Of a stretch of DNA of 64,000 bases, positions 53,698 to 62,839 are shown one piece after another. The stretch is from JAFMJV01 sp963800275 (GTDB lineage Bacteria; Chloroflexota; Limnocylindria; Limnocylindrales; CSP1-4), in NCBI GenBank assembly GCA_963800275.1, contig CAWDAI010000015.1, forward strand, positions 1-64,000. The letters run 5' to 3'. A program made the position numbers and the translations under genes. The stretch's first letter is position 1; the number at the start of each line of letters is the position of its first letter. Under the pieces are notes generated by a model. It was not told the origin of the DNA. It saw only the letters and a program-made list of their open reading frames with translations, and ran no database searches.

Positions 53698-55140
53698 TTG
53701 ACCCGGGCGGCGGCCCTTGGTTTCGACGTCGGCACCTCGGCCGTCAAGGCCGGCCTGGTCTGGCTCGACGACGACGAGCCCATGCTGACGGCCGTACGCC
53801 CGTACCCGTCGGCACGACCTCGCCCGGGCTGGGTGGAGCAGGATCCCGCCGACTGGGTCGCGGCCATGGCCGGATGCTGGTCCGAGCTGGTCGCCGTGGC
53901 CGGGGACGTGGAGCTGCGGTCGGTGGGACTCTGCTCACAGGTCAACACGCACCTGTTCGTGGACGCCGATCTCCAGCCGTTGCTACCGGCGATCACCTGG
54001 CAGGACGCGCGGGCCGCGGAGGCGGGCGCAGGGCTGGGCCGTGATGCGTCGTTCTCGCTGTCGCGCCTGGCCTGGCTGGAGCAGGCCCATCCCGACATCC
54101 GTGGCGCAGTCGATCGGCTGCTCCTGCCCAAGGACTACTGCCTGGCTCTGCTCACGGGGGAGCTGGCGAGCGATCCCCTGAGCGCCGTGGGATTGGTCGA
54201 TGACGACGGTGCCTATCGCCCTGACGTGCTTGCGCTGGTCGATGGCGCGACGGAGCTGCTGCCGCCCCTGCGTGCGTTCGACGGTCCGCTCGGCGCGACC
54301 GTCGCCGCCAACCCGGTCGGGTTGCCGTCAGACGTGTCCGTGGCGGTGGGCACGATGGATGCCTGGGGCAGCATCTTCGGCTCGGGCCTGGTGCGACCTG
54401 GTCGAGCCATGGACCTCGCCGGCACCTCGGAAGTGGTGGCAGTCGCCTCCGCATCCGCGACGCCGACCGCGGGCGTGGTCTCCTTCCCCCCGGTTCGCGG
54501 CCTGCACCTGCACGCAGGTCCGACCCAGGCGGGCGGCGCCGCGCTCGAGTGGGTGGCCGGGCTGTTGTCGGCCAGCGTGCCCGAGGCGCTGGAGCTGGCC
54601 TCATCGGGCCTGCGCGACCGACTCTCCATCGTCTTCCTCCCGCATCTCGAAGGCGAACGTGCGCCGTACTGGAACCCCGATGCGCGGGGCGTGTTCCTGG
54701 GCCTGACGAGCCAGACGCGGCCCGAGCACCTCGCGCTGGCCGTGCTGGAGGGAGTCGCACTGGCGGTGCGCATGCTCGTCGGTGCGTGCGCGACTGCGGG
54801 CGAAGTCGAGGTCTCGCGAGTCCGCGTCTGTGGCGGGGGTGCACGGAGCCGGCTCTGGAACCGCCTCAAGGCCGCTGCACTGGAGCGGCCGGTCGACGTG
54901 CTCGAGTCGGTCGATGCGGGGGTTCACGGCGCCGCCCTGTTGGGCATGGTGGCGGCGGGCCTGGCCGCCGACATCGCCGACCTGGCCGAGGAGCGCGTGC
55001 GGGTAGCCGAGTCCATCGATCCGGAGGCCGGCCTGAGCGCTCGGCTGGGCGAGCTCTACGCGGTGTACACCGACAGCTACCGCGCGCTGGAGCCGATCTT
55101 CCCCCGCCTTGCTTCGCCAGGGCCCACCGACCGGCCCTGA
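53698..55140 (+). CDS. FGGY-family carbohydrate kinase (xylulokinase-like)
   Basis: A 480-residue sugar kinase that phosphorylates the imported sugar or its isomer. The TTG at 53698 has GGAG seven bases upstream; longer frames overlap the hairpin and the binding-protein gene. Features: ALGFDVGTSAVKAGLVWLD (phosphate-1 loop), PAITWQDARAAEAG, VAVGTMDAWGSIFGSG (catalytic Asp of the GxxD type), LAGTSEVVAVA, LPHLEGERAPYWNPDARGVF and VRVCGGGARSRLWNRLKA (adenosine loop). The pattern is closest to xylulose/gluconate kinases, but no isomerase or epimerase is nearby. Its stop is 3 bp from the convergent preA stop. Confidence 0.88.
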   Translation: MTRAAALGFDVGTSAVKAGLVWLDDDEPMLTAVRPYPSARPRPGWVEQDPADWVAAMAGCWSELVAVAGDVELRSVGLCSQVNTHLFVDADLQPLLPAITWQDARAAEAGAGLGRDASFSLSRLAWLEQAHPDIRGAVDRLLLPKDYCLALLTGELASDPLSAVGLVDDDGAYRPDVLALVDGATELLPPLRAFDGPLGATVAANPVGLPSDVSVAVGTMDAWGSIFGSGLVRPGRAMDLAGTSEVVAVASASATPTAGVVSFPPVRGLHLHAGPTQAGGAALEWVAGLLSASVPEALELASSGLRDRLSIVFLPHLEGERAPYWNPDARGVFLGLTSQTRPEHLALAVLEGVALAVRMLVGACATAGEVEVSRVRVCGGGARSRLWNRLKAAALERPVDVLESVDAGVHGAALLGMVAAGLAADIADLAEERVRVAESIDPEAGLSARLGELYAVYTDSYRALEPIFPRLASPGPTDRP

Positions 55141-55143
55141 GTC

Positions 55144-56250
55144 CTAGCCAGCGTAGCCCTCGCGCGCGTCCTCGGGATCGGCCTCGATGACCGCCGGCCG
55201 TCCGATCTGCGACTGGGCCACGATGGCATCGCGCCGCAACCCGCGGAAATCGTCGAGCGTCTTCCAGCCGCGATCGGCGTGCTGCTCCAGGAAGGCATCC
55301 ATGCCCTCGATGAGACCGCGCACGACGTTGGGGCCGATGGCCTTGTCCAGCATGGCCGCGGTCGCTACCTGCACCGTACCGCAGCCGAGCAGGAAGTAGG
55401 AGAGGGCGTCGGCCCAGGTGGAGATGCCGCCGACCCCGGAGAACGAGCCCTCGGGGAAGGCCTGGGCCATCTGGGCCATCTTGGCCAGGGACTGCATCAG
55501 GATCGCCGGCCCGCCCAGGCCGCCCGACGAGACGAAGCCGTCCACGTTGACCTCGAAGTCGAGCGTCTCGGGGTCGATCGGCGGCAGCGAGGGGAAGGTG
55601 TTGGAGGAGACGATCGCATCCGCCCCACCGCGGAACGTGGCGCCGGCCTCCTGGGCGATGTCGGCGGTGGCGGGGGTCAGCTTGGCCCACACCGGGACCG
55701 TGGCCACCTCCTTGACCGCCTGCGTGGTGGTGGACACGAGGCCGGCGTCCTTGCCCAGCCCCGAGCCCATGTCGGGCCGGTCCATGTGCGGGCACGAGTA
55801 GTTCAGCTCGACCGCATCGACGCCCTCGTCCTGCACCGCCTGCACCAGCGTCTGCCAGTTGCGCATCTCCTCGTCCGACCCGGAGCCGGCCATGACCGAA
55901 GCCACCAGCACGTGCTCGGGGTAGTCGCGCTTGATGGCGCTGAGCTTGCCGATCCACCAGTCAAGGGGCTTGTCGCTGATGAGCTCCCAGTTCCACGAGG
56001 CCATGACCGTGGAGCCGCCGCGCTTGGCCATCGACTTGCGTGTGCCGCCGTCGTCGAGCCGCAGGAACTTCGTCTTGGGGCCACGCACGTTGTGCACCTG
56101 GTGCAGGCCGATGGTCTTGGTCACGACGCCGCCCCAGCCGGCGTCGAAAGCTCGTCGGATGTTGGACTCCGACTCGGTCGGTGGGGCCGACGCGAGCATG
56201 AACGGATTGGGGAAGCGGATGCCGGTGAATGTCGTCGACAAGTCGGCCAT
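55144..56250 (-). CDS. Dihydropyrimidine dehydrogenase subunit PreA-like (DHOD family)
   Basis: A 368-residue FMN enzyme of the dihydroorotate-dehydrogenase fold. Start MADLSTTFTGIRFPNP with AGGAGTCC upstream; the longer frame was rejected. Core motifs: PFMLASAPPTESESNIRRAF, VVTKTIGLHQVHNVRGP, AVELNYSCPHMDRPDMGSG, VWAKLTPATADIAQEA, SSGGLGGPA and FSGVGGISTWADALSYFLLG, CGTVQVATAAM. These match PreA (NAD-dependent pyrimidine reduction). It lacks the C-terminal two-[4Fe-4S] ferredoxin domain found in E. coli PreA (411 aa), and no PreT gene is adjacent. A different electron donor, or another DHOD-like reaction, must be considered. Confidence 0.85.
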   Translation of the reverse strand: MADLSTTFTGIRFPNPFMLASAPPTESESNIRRAFDAGWGGVVTKTIGLHQVHNVRGPKTKFLRLDDGGTRKSMAKRGGSTVMASWNWELISDKPLDWWIGKLSAIKRDYPEHVLVASVMAGSGSDEEMRNWQTLVQAVQDEGVDAVELNYSCPHMDRPDMGSGLGKDAGLVSTTTQAVKEVATVPVWAKLTPATADIAQEAGATFRGGADAIVSSNTFPSLPPIDPETLDFEVNVDGFVSSGGLGGPAILMQSLAKMAQMAQAFPEGSFSGVGGISTWADALSYFLLGCGTVQVATAAMLDKAIGPNVVRGLIEGMDAFLEQHADRGWKTLDDFRGLRRDAIVAQSQIGRPAVIEADPEDAREGYAG

Positions 56251-56626
56251 CGGTAGGACTCCTTCGTCTGCCTGAGCGAAGTCATAGCCTAATGGGTCGT
56301 GTCCCCGATCCGACCGCCCGCCGCGACATCTCGCCGGTCTCTTGCTCAGCAAGGTATCCTCGCTGCGCCACTGAGACGACGTAGAGATTAGGTTGGACAA
56401 AAACGGTTCGAAGTCGGGCCGGTACCGCTTTCCGAGGCACCGGGTCACCGGTGCACGAGGGTCTGGTCTGGTGCCATTGGTCACGGTCCCATGGTCCTAT
56501 CGGGCCGGATGGTCTTCCCTCGCCGGTGGACGTTATGCTGAGCGAGTCCCGTGAACCCGGCCGGGATGGTCTTGTCGTCACTGGGAGGCCGAACGCGGGG
56601 TTCGGCCAGTCGTTGTGAGGTATCTG
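56251..56626. other. Divergent regulatory gap, preA to surface protein
   Basis: About 376 bp, less GC-rich than the genes. AT-containing patches such as TTAGGTTGGACAAAAACGG lie around 56390. TATGCT at 56533 is a possible -10 for the surface-protein gene. A hairpin lies just before that start (separate entry). No ORF with coding character. Confidence 0.4.
56587..56607 (+). promoter_or_regulatory. Leader hairpin before surface-protein gene
   Basis: GGCCGAAC (56587-56594) pairs with GTTCGGCC (56600-56607), loop of 5 nt. It ends 19 bp before the ATG and 9 bp before the GAGG ribosome site. It leaves that site free, so it may protect the mRNA or influence initiation at the alternative GTG. Confidence 0.45.
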
Positions 56627-59600
56627 ATGAAGTTCGCCGAACCGCGTCGTCGCGCGCAGTTCCCGCTCCTGGCGCTGTTGCAGGTGATCGTCCTGCTCGC
56701 GGCCACGATCAGCCTGCCCGGCGTGGTCATCGCGCAGGACGGCGATACGGCCACTGACCAGGCACCGGCGAATGAATCGGCGAGCCCCACGCCCGCACCC
56801 GATCCCTTCGTCGCGCCTCCGACCAAGCAGGAGGCGGCCAAGCAGGTCACCGACAAGCAGGCCACGACCAAGCAGCCTGCCAAGCAGGCGACGACGAAGC
56901 AGCCTGCCAAGAAGACGCCGACCGATACGTCGAAGCAGGCCAAGGCCACCCCGCAGGCCGCCGCCGACCGCACCCTTCGTCTGTACCCGAAGAATGTCCG
57001 CCTCGCCCTCACGCAGAACTCCCTCGTCTCTGCCTGGAGTTGCCCCGCGAACGACAAGACCCCGTTCGGCAAGGACAAGGAACCCGGAACCGCTGACGAC
57101 GACTGCTCGCCCATCAAGGTCCGCTGGTCGCTGGGCGCTGCCGCCGCGGCGCACATCACCCAGGCCGTCGGCGCCAAGACACGGGTGATCCTGGACGCCC
57201 CCGTGCGGACCAAGCTGATCGCACGCTGGAACGGCCAGAAGCGAACCGCTCGCGTCACCCCACAGGCCCTGCCGCTCTCGACGGAGACGCAGGAGGCGAC
57301 GCCCGCGCCGGCCAAGGTCGCACCGCTCGTCGCGCTGGTCGATGAGCCCACGGCCGAGCCGACCACGCAGCCCACGGCCGAGCCGACCACGGAGCCGACC
57401 CCCGAGCCCAGCGCCGAAGCGTCGCCCGCCGCCGACCCGTCCGTGGAGGAGGCGTCACCCGCCCCGTCCGATTCGCTCGCACCGTCGGGCGTGACCGAGC
57501 GGCGCGTGATCCTCCCGGCCGCGTTGGCGATCACCGTCAAGGACCACCAAGGCCAGAAGCCAGACGGCAGCTGGACCAACGGTCTCGTCTCTGGGTACAC
57601 CGCAGGCAACACCATCAACTTCCGCTTCAGTGTCACGGCTACCGCAGCCGGGTCCGGCACCTTCGAGATCCAATACACGGCGAACGACGGGTGCTCGTTC
57701 TTCATCCAGTCACTCGCGCTGGGCAACGTCGGTATCTCGACGGCGCCGCCGGTCAGCCCGCCAGGGTCGAACATCTCACTTACGCTCGGTTCCAATACGC
57801 TCGTGAGTGGGAAGTGGGTCCAGGTCATCAACGCGGCAGCCACCGCAGCCGGCACCGTCACCGGGTCATACCACCTGACCCTCAGCGCCAATGCGAACAC
57901 TTGCTCGAACAATGGCGCGAGCGCAATCGCCGGAGAAACGGGCGCCGTACAGGTCTCTGGCAAGCAGAACGTCCCGGTCTCCGGCACGATCGCCCCCATC
58001 CCCACCGCCACCATCACCGTGGTCAAGGACGCCAAGCCCGACGGCGATCAGTCGTTCGGCTACACCGGCGGTCTCGGCGCCTTCAGCCTCGTCGACGACG
58101 GCTCGGTTACGAACACGCAGACCTTCAACGACCTCGCGCCCGGCAGCTACGCGATCACCGAGTCGGTGGTCTCGGGCTGGATCCTGAGCCAGATCGCCAT
58201 CAGCGGCGACAGCGACGGCGGGAGCAGCCAGTCCCTCGCCACCCGCGCTGCCACCATCGACCTCGACGCGGGCGAGGACATCACGGTCACCTTCACCAAC
58301 GACCAGCGCGGCTCCATCACCATCATCAAGGACGCCCAGCCCGAGGGTGACCAGTCGTTCGGCTTCACCGCCAGCGGCAGCGGTGTCTCCAACTTCAGCC
58401 TCGTCGACGACGGGACCGCCACCAACACGCAGGTCTTCAGTGACCTGACGCCGGGCAACTACTCGGTCGCCGAGACCGTCCCGTCCGGCTGGGACCTCAC
58501 CGGCCTCGTCTGCACGGGCGGCGGCACCAACACCAGCACGAGCGTGGCGACCGCCACCATCGGCCTAGACCAGGGCGAGACCGTCGTCTGCACCTTCACC
58601 AACACCGCGCAGCGATCAGCCCTCACGCTCATCAAGCACGTGGTCAACGACAACGGCGGGACCGAGCTGGCCTCCGCCTGGGATCTGAGCGCCGGGGCCA
58701 ACACCGTCACCGGTGCCGAGGGCGGCGCCTTCGCCACGGCCGTGGCCGGCACCTACGCGCTCAGCGAGAGCGCCGGTCCCGACGGCTACACCAATACGAG
58801 CATCACCTGTGACGACGATCCGGGTGTCGAGGTCACCGCGGTGACCCTCGGCCTCGGTGAGACCATCACCTGCACCTTCGTCAACGACGACGATGCCCCG
58901 AGCCTCACGCTCATCAAGCACGTGGTCAACGACAACGGCGGGACCGAGCTGGCCTCGGCCTGGACCCTCTCCGCGGGCGACAACGACGTCACCGGCTCCG
59001 AGACCGGCGCCCTCGCCACCGACCAGGCCGGCAGCTATGACCTGTCCGAGTCGACCGTGGCCGGCTACACCAACACGAGCATCACCTGTGACGACGATCC
59101 GGGTGTCGAGGTCACCTCGGTGACCGTGGGCCTGGGTGAGGACGTCACCTGCACCTTCGTCAACGACGACAACGCGCCGGCCCTGTACCTGGCCAAGCAC
59201 GTGGTCAACGACAACGGTGGCACGGCGGTCGCGGGGGACTGGGATCTGTCCGCCGGGGCCAACACCGTCACCGGCTCGGAGACCGGCGCCCTCGCCACCG
59301 ACCAGGCCGGCACCTACGCCTCGCGAGAGGCCGGTCCCGACGGCTACACCAACACGAGCATCACCTGTGACGACGATCCGGGTGTCGAGGTCACCTCGGT
59401 GACCGTGGGCCTGGGTGAGGACGTCACCTGCACCTTCGTCAACGATGACGTGGCCCCAGGGCTCACGCTCATCAAGCACGTGGTCAACGACAACGGTGGC
59501 ACGGCGGTCGCGGGGGACTGGACCCTCTCCGCGGGCGACAACGACGTCACCGGCTCGGAGACGGGCGCCCTGGCCACCGACCAGGCCGGCACCTACGCCC

Positions 59601-61744
59601 TGTCCGAGTCCGCGGTCAGCGGCTACACCAACACGAGCATCACCTGTGACGACGATCCGGGTGTCGAGGTCACCTCGGTGACCGTCGGCCCCGGCGACAG
59701 CGTCATCTGCACCTTCGTCAATGACGACGATGCGCCGGCCCTCTACCTGCACAAGGTCGTCCAGAACGACAACGGTGGCACGGCGGTCGCGGGAGACTGG
59801 GATCTGTCCGCCGGTGCCAACACCGTCACCGGCTCGGAGACCGGCGCCCTCGCCACCGACCAGGCCGGCACCTACGCGCTCAGCGAGAGCGCCGGTCCCG
59901 ACGGCTACACCAACACGAGCATCACCTGTGACGACGATCCGGGTGTCGAGGTCACCTCGGTGACCGTCGGCCTGGGTGAGGACGTCACCTGCACCTTCGT
60001 CAACGATGACGTGGCCCCAGGGCTCACGCTCATCAAGCACGTGGTCAACGACAACGGTGGCACGGCGGTCGCGGGGGACTGGACCCTCTCCGCGGGCGAC
60101 AACGACGTCACCGGCTCGGAGACGGGCGCCCTCGCCACCGACCAGGCCGGCAGCTACGACCTGTCCGAGTCGACCGTGGCCGGCTACACCAACACGAGCA
60201 TCACCTGTGACGACGATCCGGGTGTCGAGGTCACCTCGGTGACCGTGGGCCTCGGTGAGAACGTCACCTGCACCTTCGTCAACGATGACGTGGCCCCAGG
60301 GCTCACGCTCATCAAGCACGTGGTCAACGACAACGGTGGCACGGCGGTCGCGGGGGACTGGACCCTCTCCGCGGGCGACAACGACGTCACCGGCTCGGAG
60401 ACGGGCGCCCTGGCCACCGACCAGGCCGGCACCTACGCCCTGTCCGAGTCCGCGGTCAGCGGCTACACCAACACGAGCATCACCTGTGACGACGATCCGG
60501 GTGTCGAGGTCACCTCGGTGACCGTCGGCCCCGGCGACAGCGTCATCTGCACCTTCGTCAATGACGACGATGCGCCGGCCCTCTACCTGCACAAGGTCGT
60601 CCAGAACGACAACGGTGGCACGGCGGTCGCGGGAGACTGGGATCTGTCCGCCGGGGCCAACACCGTCACCGGCTCGGAGACCGGCGCCCTCGCCACCGAC
60701 CAGGCCGGCACCTACGCGCTCAGCGAGAGCGCCGGTCCCGACGGCTACACCAACACGAGCATCACCTGTGACGACGATCCGGGTGTCGAGGTCACCTCGG
60801 TGACCGTCGGCCTGGGTGAGGACGTCACCTGCACCTTCGTCAACGATGACAACGCCGGCACGATCACGGTCGTCAAGGCCACCGACCCGTCACCCGACCC
60901 GACCGGCACGAGCTTCACCTTCAGCGGAGACGTGAGCGGCAGCATCGGCGACGGCGAAACGATCGTGGTGTCCGACGTCGCTCCCGGCACCTACACTGCG
61001 ACCGAGCTCGTACCCGGCGGCTGGGCCCTTGACTCGATCGTCTGCGATGACGACGACAGCAGCGGTGACGTCGGTACCGGGACAGCCACCATCGTGGTCG
61101 CCCTCGGCGAGGACGTCAGCTGCACCTTCACCAATGTCGCGGGTGACGTGGCCATCTCGGTCACCAAGACCGCGAGCAAGGCCACCGTCTCAGACCAGGG
61201 CGAGCAGGTCACCTTCGCCTACGGCGTGACCAACACCGGTGCGACCGACGTGGCGATCACCTCGCTGGAGGACGACGTCTTCGGCACGCTCGCCGGCGGT
61301 GCCGACTGCGGCGTGGGCACCGTCCTCGGGGCTGGCGCGAGCTGCACATTCGAGGCCACCTTCCTGGTGACCCCGTCGGTGACGCCGGACCCGACCGATC
61401 CCGAGCAGGTCATCCCCGATCATGTGAACACGTTCGAGGCGTGCTCGATCCTGTCGAGCACCAGCCCCACGGCGCCCCCGGATGCGGTCAGGCTCGCGGC
61501 GGTCACCGACTGTGCCACCGCGACGGCCACGGTCTCTTTCCGTCGCACGAGCGTGGAGGTGATCGAGGAGTCTCCCAAGCCGAGCACCCCGCCGACTGAC
61601 ATGCTGCCTGCGACTGACGCGGGCAACGGCGCCGGCGGCAGCTCACAGCCGATGTGGCCGTGGATCGTCTTCACCCTCATGGGGGCCGCGATCATCGTGG
61701 GTGGAGGCGTGGTCGTGCGGCGCTCCCGCAAGCAGACCCCCTGA
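56627..61744 (+). CDS. Large repetitive cell-surface protein with LPATD-type anchor
   Basis: A 1705-residue exported protein. The ATG has GAGG six bases upstream; a GTG four codons earlier lacks a site. Order: signal peptide (LLALLQVIVLLAATISL, cleavage near VIAQD); Lys/Thr/Gln-rich region (~65-110, KQATTKQPAKQ repeats); a beta-rich domain; a Pro/Thr/Glu stalk (~240-280, EPTAEPTTQPTAEPT); two prealbumin-like (SpaA/Cna-B) modules (e.g. ITVVKDAKPDGDQSFGYTGG); eight 93-94 residue repeats (~666-1412); another such module; a DUF11-like domain (VAISVTKTASKATVSDQGEQ); then LPATD at 1660, a helix (MWPWIVFTLMGAAIIVGGGV) and basic VRRSRKQTP. This is the layout of a sortase substrate, but no sortase lies in the window. 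Probably an adhesin or surface layer stalk. Confidence 0.85.
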   Translation: MKFAEPRRRAQFPLLALLQVIVLLAATISLPGVVIAQDGDTATDQAPANESASPTPAPDPFVAPPTKQEAAKQVTDKQATTKQPAKQATTKQPAKKTPTDTSKQAKATPQAAADRTLRLYPKNVRLALTQNSLVSAWSCPANDKTPFGKDKEPGTADDDCSPIKVRWSLGAAAAAHITQAVGAKTRVILDAPVRTKLIARWNGQKRTARVTPQALPLSTETQEATPAPAKVAPLVALVDEPTAEPTTQPTAEPTTEPTPEPSAEASPAADPSVEEASPAPSDSLAPSGVTERRVILPAALAITVKDHQGQKPDGSWTNGLVSGYTAGNTINFRFSVTATAAGSGTFEIQYTANDGCSFFIQSLALGNVGISTAPPVSPPGSNISLTLGSNTLVSGKWVQVINAAATAAGTVTGSYHLTLSANANTCSNNGASAIAGETGAVQVSGKQNVPVSGTIAPIPTATITVVKDAKPDGDQSFGYTGGLGAFSLVDDGSVTNTQTFNDLAPGSYAITESVVSGWILSQIAISGDSDGGSSQSLATRAATIDLDAGEDITVTFTNDQRGSITIIKDAQPEGDQSFGFTASGSGVSNFSLVDDGTATNTQVFSDLTPGNYSVAETVPSGWDLTGLVCTGGGTNTSTSVATATIGLDQGETVVCTFTNTAQRSALTLIKHVVNDNGGTELASAWDLSAGANTVTGAEGGAFATAVAGTYALSESAGPDGYTNTSITCDDDPGVEVTAVTLGLGETITCTFVNDDDAPSLTLIKHVVNDNGGTELASAWTLSAGDNDVTGSETGALATDQAGSYDLSESTVAGYTNTSITCDDDPGVEVTSVTVGLGEDVTCTFVNDDNAPALYLAKHVVNDNGGTAVAGDWDLSAGANTVTGSETGALATDQAGTYASREAGPDGYTNTSITCDDDPGVEVTSVTVGLGEDVTCTFVNDDVAPGLTLIKHVVNDNGGTAVAGDWTLSAGDNDVTGSETGALATDQAGTYALSESAVSGYTNTSITCDDDPGVEVTSVTVGPGDSVICTFVNDDDAPALYLHKVVQNDNGGTAVAGDWDLSAGANTVTGSETGALATDQAGTYALSESAGPDGYTNTSITCDDDPGVEVTSVTVGLGEDVTCTFVNDDVAPGLTLIKHVVNDNGGTAVAGDWTLSAGDNDVTGSETGALATDQAGSYDLSESTVAGYTNTSITCDDDPGVEVTSVTVGLGENVTCTFVNDDVAPGLTLIKHVVNDNGGTAVAGDWTLSAGDNDVTGSETGALATDQAGTYALSESAVSGYTNTSITCDDDPGVEVTSVTVGPGDSVICTFVNDDDAPALYLHKVVQNDNGGTAVAGDWDLSAGANTVTGSETGALATDQAGTYALSESAGPDGYTNTSITCDDDPGVEVTSVTVGLGEDVTCTFVNDDNAGTITVVKATDPSPDPTGTSFTFSGDVSGSIGDGETIVVSDVAPGTYTATELVPGGWALDSIVCDDDDSSGDVGTGTATIVVALGEDVSCTFTNVAGDVAISVTKTASKATVSDQGEQVTFAYGVTNTGATDVAITSLEDDVFGTLAGGADCGVGTVLGAGASCTFEATFLVTPSVTPDPTDPEQVIPDHVNTFEACSILSSTSPTAPPDAVRLAAVTDCATATATVSFRRTSVEVIEESPKPSTPPTDMLPATDAGNGAGGSSQPMWPWIVFTLMGAAIIVGGGVVVRRSRKQTP
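58622..60862 (+). repeat. Eight tandem 279/282-bp coding repeats with 840-bp higher-order unit
   Basis: Units begin at 58622, 58904, 59183, 59462, 59741, 60023, 60302 and 60581. Each encodes a LTLIKHVVNDNGGT ... CTFVNDD module with SGYTNTSITCDDDPGVEVT. Units 4-5 (59462-60022) and 7-8 (60302-60862) are almost identical, so the block has a period of 840 bp as well as ~280 bp. Unit 1 is most diverged and unit 3 carries small deletions. Confidence 0.93.
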
Positions 61745-61785
61745 AGTGCTGCGGGTGTGACCCGCACCGACTAGCGACCATCACG

Positions 61786-61821
61786 ACCACGGGCGTTCGG
61801 TATCGAGCCGGCGCCCGTGGT
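61786..61821. terminator. Hairpin terminator after surface-protein gene
   Basis: ACCACGGGCG (61786-61795) pairs with CGCCCGTGGT (61812-61821), loop 16 nt, 41 bp after the stop and 22 bp before the manA-like start. Perfect 10-bp stem. Confidence 0.65.
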
Positions 61822-61843
61822 TGAACGATGTGAACATGTAGGC

Positions 61844-62839
61844 ATGACCGAACTCGCACCATTCCGCGTCGGCCCGGTCCTCGTCGAGCGTCCCTGGGGC
61901 GGCCGGCGCCTCGCGAGCTACGGCGAGTCGCTGCCGGATGACGTCCGCATCGGTGAGAGCTGGGCGCTGTGCGATCTGCCCCAGGAGGTAGCGCCGCACG
62001 TGGACGATCCCAGCAGCGTGGTTCTCGACGGCCCTTATGCCGGTGTGCGGCTACGCACGCTCGTGCGCGAGCAGCAGGCTGCGCTCCTGGGTCCCGTCGC
62101 GCCGACGCCGGAAGGCCGGTTCCCATTGCTCTTCAAGCTGCTCGACGCACACGAGCATCTTTCGGTACAGGTGCACCCACACGAGGCCTATGTGGCGGAG
62201 CATCCCGAGGCACGGCTCAAGACCGAGTCGTGGTACATCATCGACGCTGACCCGGGCGCGATGCTCTATCTCGACGTGGTCGAGGGTGTCTCGCTCGACG
62301 ACGTGGAGGCGGCCATGGGCAGCGCGGATATCGTGCACTTGCTGGGTGAGCGGCCCGCGGTGCCCGGTGCCTTCCACCACGTACCAGCCGGCCGCATCCA
62401 CGCCCTGGGCGCGGGCACATTCGTAGCTGAGGTGCAGACGCCGAGTGACACCACCTATCGGATCTACGACTGGGCGGTCGAGTACGCCCGGGCTCCTCGC
62501 CAGCTGCACGCTACCGAGGCCATGGGCAGCATCGTGCTCGAGCCTCCCGCGGCCTTCTCGCTCGAGCCGGCCACGGCCCCGGGCGTCCGCACGCTGGTCA
62601 CGACCGCCTACTACTGGATGCGCGAGCATCGGCTCGACGATGGCTCCAGCCCGCTCGCCGACACACCCGGCCCGATCGTCCTCAACGTGACGCACGGTAG
62701 CGTCACGGTCGGCGATCTGCGCCTGGACACGGGAGCGACCGCGGTCGTGCCGGCTACTTCCAGGGAGGACTGGATCAGCGGCGCGGGCGTGGTCCTGGAG
62801 ATGGGGTTCTCGAGTTGGCAGGAGGGGAAAGCGACGTGA
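61844..62839 (+). CDS. manA: Mannose-6-phosphate isomerase, class I-type cupin
   Basis: Interconverts mannose-6-P and fructose-6-P with a zinc ion. The product has 331 residues. Start MTELAPFRVGPVLVERPWGG. Zinc-site motifs are visible: HLSVQVHPHEAYVAEHPEA, KTESWYIIDADPGAMLYL and PAGRIHALGAGTFVAEVQTP then SDTTYRIYDW. It belongs to the short bacterial form (about 310-330 residues). Its stop overlaps the next gene's GTG by 4 bp. Mannose-6-P could feed glycan synthesis or catabolism. Confidence 0.88.
   Translation: MTELAPFRVGPVLVERPWGGRRLASYGESLPDDVRIGESWALCDLPQEVAPHVDDPSSVVLDGPYAGVRLRTLVREQQAALLGPVAPTPEGRFPLLFKLLDAHEHLSVQVHPHEAYVAEHPEARLKTESWYIIDADPGAMLYLDVVEGVSLDDVEAAMGSADIVHLLGERPAVPGAFHHVPAGRIHALGAGTFVAEVQTPSDTTYRIYDWAVEYARAPRQLHATEAMGSIVLEPPAAFSLEPATAPGVRTLVTTAYYWMREHRLDDGSSPLADTPGPIVLNVTHGSVTVGDLRLDTGATAVVPATSREDWISGAGVVLEMGFSSWQEGKAT

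Noticed and set aside
58616..60592. 658-codon minus-strand frame opposite the surface-protein repeats
   Set aside because: Its regular repeats (DARVGVA, RGDLDTRIVVTGD) mirror the coding repeats on the other strand; no start context or signal.
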